This document shows, one piece after another, positions 17,049 through 23,200 of a stretch of DNA of 45,710 bases; within the stretch, counting starts at the first letter, position 1, and each line of letters opens with the position of its first letter. The position numbers and the translations under genes were made by a program. The DNA comes from a virus: positions 1-45,710 of IMG/VR virus record IMGVR_UViG_3300021142_002250. One strand, given 5' to 3'. Under the pieces are notes generated by a model. That model was not told the DNA's origin and made no database searches. It saw only the letters and a program-made list of their open reading frames with translations.

Positions 17049-17652
17049 TTATATATCAAACATTTTTAAATTTCCTTCTTTATCATATCCAAAATTTTTC
17101 CAATTAGTATCTATATAATGATTACCATAATAATATTCTGGTATTTTAGATATTTTAGTTAATATATTAATCCATCTATCAAATATTTCTTTTACTTCTA
17201 TATTTTTAGAAATTAATTCATTAACTTCTTCTAATGAAGGGGTTTTTATTTTAATAAAGTTGAAAACTGGTAAATTACCTTTAACAATTTTTCTTAAAAA
17301 ATTCATAGTTAAATCATATGGATAGTTAGAATCATACTTACCAAAAAAATTTTTTTGTATAAAAAATTTTGTTAATATATCAAATTCTTTTTTTAACCTT
17401 ACCAATATCTAACCTTTCTTGAATTATTACCCCTTTTTTATAATTTACTTTATAAATTTTATCAAATAAATCTGGATTATGCTTACCAAATAACTCTTCA
17501 GATCTTATAATATATGGGTAATGAAGACTAAATGTTTTAAACATATAGTTAGGGTTTGTATTACTTAAATATACAGTTTTAGTGCTACCAAAATTATTAA
17601 AAGGTTGTTTTTTAATTAACATCTCATTAAATTTTTTCCATTTATGTATCAT
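17049..17652 (-). pseudogene. Kinase-like protein frameshifted in an A7 run
   Basis: Two overlapping open frames (17380-17652 and 17049-17405) together match the intact neighbour at 17649-18197 end to end. The first gives HKWKKFNE ... TVYLSNTNPNYMFKTF ... YKKGVIIQERLDIGKV; the second KKEFDILTKFF ... HYIDTNWKNFG ... LKMFDI. Removing one A from the run of seven on the coding strand (about 17388-17394) joins them as VKKEFDIL, matching VKKELDYL in the neighbour, to give about 200 residues. The fold looks protein-kinase/aminoglycoside-phosphotransferase-like, but the catalytic loop is D-T-N-W-K-N instead of D-F-H-S-N-N. The first frame overlaps the stop of the upstream paralogue (ATGA). Either a frameshift mutation, a sequencing error or slippage explains the break. 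Confidence 0.7.
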
Positions 17653-18197
17653 ATATCTAATAATTTTTTATCTTCGCCTATATTATTAGAATGAAAATCT
17701 AAATAATATTTTTTATATTTTTTCGGATCTATTTCTGATATTTTTTTAATAAAATTAAACCATTTATTAAATAAATTAAATTCTTTTTCTTTGAATTTTT
17801 CTTTTATTATATCATAAGATAAATCTTTATAACTTACATAATAATATAAATTTGGATTTTTTATTAAAGATTTAATAATATTGAATACATCATTATCATA
17901 TCCTATTCTTTTAAGTTTATTTGTTAAGTAATCTAATTCTTTTTTAACTATATCTGTATTTAATTTTTCTTGAATCATTATACCTTTTTTGTAATCTATT
18001 TTATAGATTTTAGCATAAATATCAGGATTATCATTTGAAAATTGTACTTCGAAATAAACTTTATCAACTTGATAAAGTTTAAATGTTTTGATAACTATAT
18101 CAGGATTAGATTTACTTGCATATACATTTTTGTATAATCCAGTGGTATTATACGGCTCTCTTGCTTCATTAAAACTTTTCCAATTATATACAAACAT
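17649..18197 (-). CDS. Small kinase-like protein (intact paralogue)
   Basis: A 182-residue protein with a kinase-like outline: an N-lobe-like segment with GLYKNVYASKSNPDIVIKTF (candidate nucleotide-binding lysine in VIK), a linker YKKGIMIQEKL, and near the C-terminus YYLDFHSNNIGEDKKLLDI. The last fits D-x-H-x-x-N followed by a metal-binding D-I/D-F as in protein kinases and aminoglycoside phosphotransferases. It stops directly after DI, so it is a minimal or truncated version. I chose the ATG at 18197 because the upstream start (18239) would overlap the nucleotidyltransferase gene and adds an unlikely leader. The N-terminus (MFVYNWKSFNEARE) resembles those of other possibly packaged proteins in this window. 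Substrate unknown. Confidence 0.6.
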   Translation of the reverse strand: MFVYNWKSFNEAREPYNTTGLYKNVYASKSNPDIVIKTFKLYQVDKVYFEVQFSNDNPDIYAKIYKIDYKKGIMIQEKLNTDIVKKELDYLTNKLKRIGYDNDVFNIIKSLIKNPNLYYYVSYKDLSYDIIKEKFKEKEFNLFNKWFNFIKKISEIDPKKYKKYYLDFHSNNIGEDKKLLDI

Positions 18198-18207
18198 AAT
18201 ATATAAA

Positions 18208-18807
18208 TTATTTTTTAGAACATTTAATTCTAAAATCATGCATTAATTCATTATTATATGGTTTCCACCTAGCATCCAATTCTTCCCAAGTCCATTTCTT
18301 ACTATTAATTTCTTCCCATATCCAATTACAAGAAGTAAAATCTGTTATTTTATTTTCAGTAGCTAATTGAATACCAAAATTAGCAATTCTCATAGAATGA
18401 AATAAACTCTTAATACCAATATAATAATCACCTTGTGCTAACTTCTTTTTAGATTTTACGTAGCTTATAGAATTAGAATGTGATATAGAATGGCGTAAAC
18501 TTGGTTTATTAATTTCAAAATCAAAATCTTTATTAGTTACTAACTTAGCCCAAGCAGGTGCATAAATACATTCCAAATCACGTATATTATGATTTTTTAA
18601 ACCTAATAAAAATCTATCTTCTGATAATAGATGTATATTATATATATCGGATTTAAATTCCTTTTCTGTTATAGATGATTTAGCAATTACTATAAAATCT
18701 CTATCAGAATTTTTATTGACATTACCGTACACAGAACTACCGAACATGTAAATGTTTATTATTCTTTTAGGGTGTATGTTTGTTATATTTAGTATATCTT
18801 GTATCAT
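18208..18807 (-). CDS. Nucleotidyltransferase (Pol-beta superfamily)
   Basis: A 199-residue protein with the superfamily signature FGSSVYGNVNKNSDRDFIVI at residues 22-41: the GS motif (23-24) and the metal-binding Asp35 and Asp37. The C-terminal half is helical (DYYIGIKSLFHSMRIANFGI), as in minimal nucleotidyltransferases with a helical partner domain. Such enzymes transfer NMPs to antibiotics, proteins or RNA ends, and MNT-type members act as antitoxins. The adjacent kinase-like genes downstream on the same strand suggest a shared pathway, but no substrate can be named. The ATG at 18807 is preceded by TATAAATATATTATT, which contains the TATAAATA sequence of T4 late promoters, possibly by chance. 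Confidence 0.8.
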   Translation of the reverse strand: MIQDILNITNIHPKRIINIYMFGSSVYGNVNKNSDRDFIVIAKSSITEKEFKSDIYNIHLLSEDRFLLGLKNHNIRDLECIYAPAWAKLVTNKDFDFEINKPSLRHSISHSNSISYVKSKKKLAQGDYYIGIKSLFHSMRIANFGIQLATENKITDFTSCNWIWEEINSKKWTWEELDARWKPYNNELMHDFRIKCSKK

Positions 18808-18817
18808 AATAATATAT

Positions 18818-19138
18818 TTATAATTTAAAATATTTTTTTATATAATCACAATTTTCATATTCTTCTAGTTCTTTAAAAAATTCAATTGCTTTTTTTACCA
18901 ATTCTTTGTTAGGTTCATAATTATCTCTATATATAGATGTATATAAAATATAATAATATTGTAAAATTGATAACATGTTACTCATATTATCAAAATGTTC
19001 TATTAAAATATTCATATCAAAATTTGGGTTTTTATTGAAATTTTTTTGTAGATCTTTAACAGGACTTTTATTAAGATTATTAACAAAATCTTTTTTAAAA
19101 TTAGGAAATTTTTCCTCTATAAATTCTTTCCGAGTCAT
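18818..19138 (-). CDS. Helical protein with EEYENCDYIKKY tail
   Basis: A 106-residue protein (MTRKEFIEEKFPNFKKDFVN ...) ending AIEFFKELEEYENCDYIKKY. The last 20 or so residues are shared almost exactly with the end of the GIY-YIG pseudogene next door and resemble UVR-type helical hairpins. The DNA coding for the tail is a 38-bp exact repeat of 19211-19248. A decayed relative of the middle part (NKNPNFDVNN) lies at 20902-20979. Function unknown. Confidence 0.55.
   Translation of the reverse strand: MTRKEFIEEKFPNFKKDFVNNLNKSPVKDLQKNFNKNPNFDMNILIEHFDNMSNMLSILQYYYILYTSIYRDNYEPNKELVKKAIEFFKELEEYENCDYIKKYFKL
18828..18865 (-). repeat. 38-bp direct repeat, copy 1
   Basis: An exact 38-base match to 19211-19248, coding in both places for EEYENCDYIKKY. 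It indicates a recent exchange or duplication of the C-terminal tail between two unrelated genes. Confidence 0.9.
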
Positions 19139-19206
19139 ATTTTTTATTAATTTTATATTTAAAATTAATAAAGTTTATCCAAAAAGGAATAATAATATAT
19201 TCACAA

Positions 19207-19906
19207 TTATAAATATTTTTTTATATAATCACAATTTTCATATTCTTCAAATTTCTCAAAATAATTAATAGAATCATAAATCAAATTTTTATCAAAAATC
19301 AATTTTTTATCATATATAGCGGTATGTAAAACTTTATAATATGTTAAATATAACAAAAGTTCTTGGCTATATGAATTATATATTTTTACTTTTTCTAAAC
19401 CAAAATCTTTTCTAATTGAAATATTACATTCATTTAAAATTTTTTTTATAGTTTCTCTAGACATTTTTAATTCATTACTAATATCACGTGTAGTTTTCCC
19501 TTCTAAGTAAAGATTAGATACTAATTCATATTTTTTCTCCCTTTTTCTATTATTATTTTCTTTTAATTTATTTTTTGTTTTCTCACTTATTATAAGACCT
19601 AAATTATTTTCTGCTATTGGTCTTCCATTATAACCATTATTATATGAATTATAATAATTTATATAATATTGTTCTTTTAATAATACATTTGTTGAATCAC
19701 ATTCTTCTATCAATTTAAATATAAGATTTTCTTCTGAATATTTATTATAAGCATTTTGTATTTTTTTAGGATTTTTATTTTTTCTAAAATAACTTATATG
19801 GGATTTCCATCTAGCATATAACCCATATGGTCCAACCGCACTACCTATATAAACTTTACCATTATTATTCTTGAAAGTTTTTTAAATCATTAAATGTATA
19901 CTCCAT
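19207..19906 (-). pseudogene. GIY-YIG homing endonuclease, frameshifted in an A6 run near its start
   Basis: From the ATG at 19906 the frame reads MEYTFNDLKNFQE and stops. The next frame, with no ATG, reads KNNNGKVYIGSAVGPYGLYA, then RWKSH ... KEQYYINYYNSYNNGYNGR and a helix-turn-helix segment (KTTRDISNELKMSRETIKKI). Deleting one A from the six at 19878-19883 would join the two as FNDLKTFKNNNGKVYIG, a normal GIY-YIG start. The family makes double-strand breaks to spread its own gene. The only start available without the shift is a TTG at 19713, which would omit the whole catalytic module. The C-terminus has the shared EEYENCDYIKKY tail. A TATATTTG promoter lies 79 bases upstream. Confidence 0.8.
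19211..19248 (-). repeat. 38-bp direct repeat, copy 2
   Basis: The second copy of the exact 38-base repeat, coding for the end of the GIY-YIG pseudogene. The flanking sequence stays similar but not identical. Confidence 0.9.
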
Positions 19907-19984
19907 TTTTAATTGTTATTTTAATTATATATTAAAAATTAATAGGTCCAAAATGGTATATTTTAATCATACTTTTATACATTA

Positions 19985-20002
19985 CAAATATAAAAAAAAT
20001 TT
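19985..20002 (-). promoter_or_regulatory. Promoter-like T-tract + TATATTTG for the GIY-YIG pseudogene
   Basis: On the minus strand: AAATTTTTTTTATATTTG. It shares the T-tract and TATATTTG with those before prs, gltX and the CoaE-like gene, and it lies between the end of the metalloprotease-like gene and the GIY-YIG pseudogene. Confidence 0.5.
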
Positions 20003-20863
20003 TTATAAATATTTTGAATAATCTATTTGATAATGATCGAAATTTTGATTTGATTTAATTGATTCGAAATTAAGATAAGTTTTTAATATTTTGTTTTTAA
20101 ACTTTAAATTAAGATTTATTATCTCATTTAAATAATTTTTAAAGCCTTCTTCATTTATATTAAGGTCATTTAAAAAATCATTAAAATCTTTTTTCGTTTT
20201 TAATAATTTTAATATTTTAAAAATATCAAGGTTTATTATAAATAAACAATCTTTATAAATAGTATTATTTTTTATAAAATTTATAATTTTATTCTTATCA
20301 GATAAATTACTTTTTTCTATTTCTGAATTAATTTGCTCAACCCTTGATCTCATTTCATGAGGTAATGATAAATACATTATATGTATTATATCTTGTATAT
20401 TATTGTCAGTATATTTTTTTCTTAAATTAAAAATAATCTCTCCTTTTTTCCAGGAATTAGCTAATTTTTTTTGATTTTTGTCAGTAAAATAAATTTCTAT
20501 TATATGTAAAAATTCATGTCTAATAGTATCTACTATTTTATTATAATTTATATTTTTTAATTTTAAATCTTGTATGTTTAATTGTAAATATAAATTCATT
20601 TCTAAATCATAAATAATATCATTTGTTATAAAATAATTTTCCATATTTATATTACCATATGTTTTATTACTTAAATAAACATTTATTTTACTAAATTTAA
20701 AATTTAATTTTTTAAAAGAATCAATTGATATATGTAGTTTACCATCTTTTAGTAATTTTGGAAAATTACTATTTATTAAATTGATGGTATAATAACTCAA
20801 ATCTTTAGCTAAATTATTACTACCATATTTTTCCAACAAAAAATCATTATAAAACTTTATCAT
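20003..20863 (-). CDS. Putative HExxH zinc metalloprotease
   Basis: A 286-residue protein with the zinc-binding motif HEFLH at 116-120 (TIRHEFLHIIEIYF), followed about 45 residues later by LPHEMRSRVEQI, whose Glu could serve as the third metal ligand. No signal peptide. The N-terminus (MIKFYNDFLLEKYG) fits the M-x-x-aromatic-x-x-F-x-x-E pattern of T4 capsid-targeting sequences, so packaging in the head is possible but inferred. The ATG lies three bases after TTTTAATATATAA on the minus strand, which supports this start and late expression. The substrate is unknown. Confidence 0.65.
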   Translation of the reverse strand: MIKFYNDFLLEKYGSNNLAKDLSYYTINLINSNFPKLLKDGKLHISIDSFKKLNFKFSKINVYLSNKTYGNINMENYFITNDIIYDLEMNLYLQLNIQDLKLKNINYNKIVDTIRHEFLHIIEIYFTDKNQKKLANSWKKGEIIFNLRKKYTDNNIQDIIHIMYLSLPHEMRSRVEQINSEIEKSNLSDKNKIINFIKNNTIYKDCLFIINLDIFKILKLLKTKKDFNDFLNDLNINEEGFKNYLNEIINLNLKFKNKILKTYLNFESIKSNQNFDHYQIDYSKYL

Positions 20864-20866
20864 AAT

Positions 20867-20879
20867 TTATATATTAAAA
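20867..20879 (-). promoter_or_regulatory. TTTTAATATATAA motif before the metalloprotease-like gene
   Basis: The candidate phage promoter on the minus strand, ending three bases before the ATG at 20863. If it is a -10 element the transcript would be nearly leaderless. Confidence 0.45.
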
Positions 20880-20901
20880 TATGATTTCGTAATTAAAATT
20901 T

Positions 20902-20979
20902 TCATACTTTCATCATAATTGTTACATTATTCACATCAAAATTTGGGTTTTTATTTTTTTAGAACTTTTTAAGTTGATT
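20902..20979 (-). pseudogene. Remnant related to the gene at 18818-19138
   Basis: Reading the minus strand gives NQLKKF-stop-KNKNPNFDVNNVTIMMKV-stop, which matches DLQKNFNKNPNFDMNI in the protein at 18818-19138. A 21-base exact DNA match (ATCAAAATTTGGGTTTTTATT on the plus strand) lies in both. The internal stop and short length show it is debris left by a duplication. Confidence 0.6.
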
Positions 20980-20989
20980 TTCTAATAAA

Positions 20990-21436
20990 CTATGCTATTT
21001 TTTCTAAAATAGATTTTATTTCAATACATTTTTCATATTCTTCATTTTTTTCAGCTCTTTTTAAAAGAAGTTTTAATGTATCTAAATTTGAATTTTCTCC
21101 ATTTATTTTCATTTTTTTACAATAAAAATAGTAGGATATTTTAGAACCAAATCCAATATTATAATAATTAGGTATATATAAACCAAGATATATATTATAT
21201 CTTATATAATCAATTTCAATACACCATTTTGTTAATTTTGTTCTTCCTATATCAATATAGAATTCTTTACATAATTTACATTTTTCTAAATGCGTTGCAA
21301 ATTCTAAATGGTTTACTTCAATTTTAATTCCATGATCATATCCGTTGTTATCAATTTCCTCTGTACCTAAAAGGAGTATACCATGTTCTTCTAAATTAAT
21401 TTCTTCTTTAGTTTCTAACTTAATTATTTTTCTCAT
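20990..21436 (-). CDS. Hypothetical protein with Cys pair and UVR-like C-terminus
   Basis: A 148-residue protein from the ATG at 21436 (MRKIIKLETKEEINLEEHGI); the upstream ATG (21469) adds only a Lys/Ile-rich leader. It has a CKLC pair (HLEKCKLCKEFYIDIG), which is a possible half metal site, and a Tyr-rich centre (RYNIYLGLYIPNYYNIGFG). The C-terminus LLLKRAEKNEEYEKCIEIKS resembles a UVR hairpin and the tails of the genes at 18818 and 19207. Function unknown. Confidence 0.55.
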   Translation of the reverse strand: MRKIIKLETKEEINLEEHGILLLGTEEIDNNGYDHGIKIEVNHLEFATHLEKCKLCKEFYIDIGRTKLTKWCIEIDYIRYNIYLGLYIPNYYNIGFGSKISYYFYCKKMKINGENSNLDTLKLLLKRAEKNEEYEKCIEIKSILEKIA

Positions 21437-21496
21437 ATTAATTATTTTTTTTATATAAAATTTTACCATAAAAAATAAAAAAGTTTATATAAAAAG

Positions 21497-21525
21497 ATAC
21501 AAAAATATACAAAAATATACAAAAA
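21497..21525. repeat. 10-bp tandem repeat in a divergent promoter region
   Basis: AAAAATATAC occurs twice in tandem (21501-21510, 21511-21520) with partial copies on both sides. It lies between the minus-strand gene at 21436 and a small HTH gene at 21555, where it could be an operator. Confidence 0.7.
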
Positions 21526-21537
21526 GGAACAATAATA

Positions 21538-21550
21538 TATTAATATATAC
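21538..21550 (+). promoter_or_regulatory. TATTAATATATAC motif before the HTH gene
   Basis: A variant of the TTTAATATATAA motif, ending four bases before the ATG at 21555. Confidence 0.4.
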
Positions 21551-21554
21551 TTTT

Positions 21555-21701
21555 ATGAAAGCAAAAGATATAATGAAAAAATACCAAATTACTAGAAATA
21601 CATTATGTAATTGGGTTAAAAAAGGGTGGATTAAAGTAGAAAAAACTCCATCAGGCAGATACATTTACCTAGAAAAAACTAATGATAAACATGAAATATA
21701 G
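21555..21701 (+). CDS. Small MerR/excisionase-like helix-turn-helix protein
   Basis: A 48-residue protein: MKAKDIMKKYQITRNTLCNW, then VKKGWIKVEKTPSGRYIYLE. It follows the winged HTH pattern of MerR-type, excisionase and IS607 TnpA N-terminal domains, where T-L-x-x-W-x-K-x-G-x-I is followed by a T-P-x-G-x-x-x-Y wing. The catalytic resolvase domain of TnpA is absent. It sits beside a 10-bp tandem repeat upstream, suggesting self-regulation, and overlaps the next small ORF by 11 bases. It probably controls the operon with the amidoligase-like gene. Confidence 0.7.
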   Translation: MKAKDIMKKYQITRNTLCNWVKKGWIKVEKTPSGRYIYLEKTNDKHEI

Positions 21702-21792
21702 CGAGGAAGATAAATTAATTAAAAAGAATGAACTACAAATTAAATATAACGAAAATGTTGTTGATAAATTAAATCAAATAATTAATATATAG
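21691..21792 (+). CDS. 33-residue ORF overlapping the HTH gene
   Basis: A short, charged frame (MKYSEEDKLIKKNELQIKYN, then ENVVDKLNQIINI) that overlaps the end of the HTH gene and ends five bases before the amidoligase-like ATG. The overlap and spacing suggest coupled translation. No family was recognised, and it may not be a stable protein. Confidence 0.35.
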   Translation: MKYSEEDKLIKKNELQIKYNENVVDKLNQIINI

Positions 21793-21797
21793 ATAAT

Positions 21798-23186
21798 ATG
21801 AAAACATATACTGAAAAATTTATTGATAGTCATAAAATACTTAAAAAAGCTATAGTAGGTATAGAATTTGAGTTTTTTATGAAAGAATTATCTTATTATA
21901 AAACTTTAGAGATACTTAATCAATATTTATCTCCTATAAAAGTTCATGGGTTTCGTGTTTATCATCCAGATTTTAAACCAGATAAGGATAATTTTATTCT
22001 TTCCCCAGACTTGAGCGGTGGAAATTCCCTCGTAGAACTAATAACATCTCCATTAGATTATTATAGTGCCAAATTCTATTTGGTTAAAATAGTAAAATTT
22101 ATTCAAGATTATGGATATACAAATGAAAAATGTTCAGTCCATTTTAATATTTCCTTTGATAAGGATAAAGATATTGATTTAGATTTAAATGACTTAAATA
22201 TGCTTAAATTAATTCTTGAAATTGATGAAGAAGAAATTTATAGATACTATCCAAGTAGAAAAGATAATGTATATGCTAAAAGTGTTAAAAGAATGATTCC
22301 TTATAAAGAATATGACTTTAATAGTATATCAATTGATATAGTTAAAAATAATTTAAGATTACCTAACGATAAATATTATGGAATTAATTTTTTAAATATT
22401 AATAATGATAGAGAATCTCAAAGATTAGAGTTCAGATATATTGGAGGACAAGACTATGAGAAAAATGTGGGTAATCTATTATATTTTTTAGACAAGTTTA
22501 TTTTAAATACTTTTTATTGCCTTAATAAGCCATTCACAGATACTAATATGCAAGATTTAGAGAATTATTTAGATAAAAATATAAGTTATTTTAATACTTT
22601 TTCAAAATTTGATAATTTTATCGTGGAGTTTCCAGGTATAGCAATTCAAATTGACCAAATAAATGATTATGATGTTATTAATGCTTATTATCCTAAACTA
22701 TATACAAAATTATATAATTTATTAGATTCTTGTCAAGATTTGAAAAATTGTATAATAAATTATGTTACAGAAACACAAAAAATTGAAATAATTGATGCTA
22801 CAATAAAATCTAATTTTAATATTAAAAATTATGACTTTATTAATTGTAATGTCCAAAATGGTATATTTGAAGAATGTGGATTTGTAAATTCAGAACTTTA
22901 TAACTCACAAGTTATAAAGTGTAGATTAGATGGAACTAAAATAACAGGTTCTAAACTATTAAATTGTCATATGGAATCTTATTTAGTTAAGGATTCATTT
23001 TTTATGAATGGTTATATAAACTGTGAGATGGAAAATGGGGTGTTTCGCAGTGGAAAATTAGGTCCTTATGCTAGTATAAGTTCAACTACAAAAATAGTAT
23101 CTGATAAAGATAATTTCTTTGATACTAAGTTTGATGATAGTAGTTTAAAGAAAAAAGATATAGGAAATAAAAAACTCGGTTTATAA
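21798..23186 (+). CDS. Amidoligase-like protein fused to a pentapeptide-like tail
   Basis: A 462-residue protein. The N-terminal 320 or so residues match the outline of the amidoligase (COOH-NH2 ligase) family: GIEFEFFM at 21-28, LVELITSPLD, SVHFNISFD and RLEFRYIGG, the Glu/His-rich positions expected to bind ATP and metal. That family joins a carboxylate to an amine and includes peptide-tagging and cell-wall enzymes. Residues about 345-430 form a ladder (NCNVQNGIFEECGFVNSELY ... FFMNGYINCEMENGVFRSG) like that in the giant fibre. The N-terminus (MKTYTEKFIDSH) loosely resembles the T4 capsid-targeting start MKTYQEF. The gene ends inside a terminator hairpin shared with the convergent Hef-like gene. 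The enzyme call is moderately sure; the tail may target it to virions. Confidence 0.65.
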   Translation: MKTYTEKFIDSHKILKKAIVGIEFEFFMKELSYYKTLEILNQYLSPIKVHGFRVYHPDFKPDKDNFILSPDLSGGNSLVELITSPLDYYSAKFYLVKIVKFIQDYGYTNEKCSVHFNISFDKDKDIDLDLNDLNMLKLILEIDEEEIYRYYPSRKDNVYAKSVKRMIPYKEYDFNSISIDIVKNNLRLPNDKYYGINFLNINNDRESQRLEFRYIGGQDYEKNVGNLLYFLDKFILNTFYCLNKPFTDTNMQDLENYLDKNISYFNTFSKFDNFIVEFPGIAIQIDQINDYDVINAYYPKLYTKLYNLLDSCQDLKNCIINYVTETQKIEIIDATIKSNFNIKNYDFINCNVQNGIFEECGFVNSELYNSQVIKCRLDGTKITGSKLLNCHMESYLVKDSFFMNGYINCEMENGVFRSGKLGPYASISSTTKIVSDKDNFFDTKFDDSSLKKKDIGNKKLGL

Positions 23187-23200
23187 ACCGAGTTTTTTTT
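23169..23200. terminator. Bidirectional terminator containing both convergent stop codons
   Basis: The palindrome at 23171-23196 has arms AAAACTCGGTTTA / TAAACCGAGTTTT, flanked by A's and T's. The plus-strand stop (23184-23186) and minus-strand stop (23181-23183) both fall in its centre, so the two coding regions overlap by six bases. Confidence 0.9.

Noticed and set aside
18790-18835. T4-type late promoter TATAAATA upstream of the nucleotidyltransferase gene
   Set aside because: A single AT-rich match is expected by chance at this composition, and the motif is not repeated before virion genes.
19870-19890. Programmed -1 frameshift at A-AAA-AAC in the GIY-YIG gene
   Set aside because: The heptamer is a classic -1 slippery site, but the catalytic frame lies at +1 relative to the ATG, so -1 slipping would not join them.
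21470-21555. tRNA or small RNA gene in the intergenic region
   Set aside because: No cloverleaf-like arms or G+C-rich stretch; the region consists of short A/T repeats. No tRNA-like pattern was seen elsewhere in the window.
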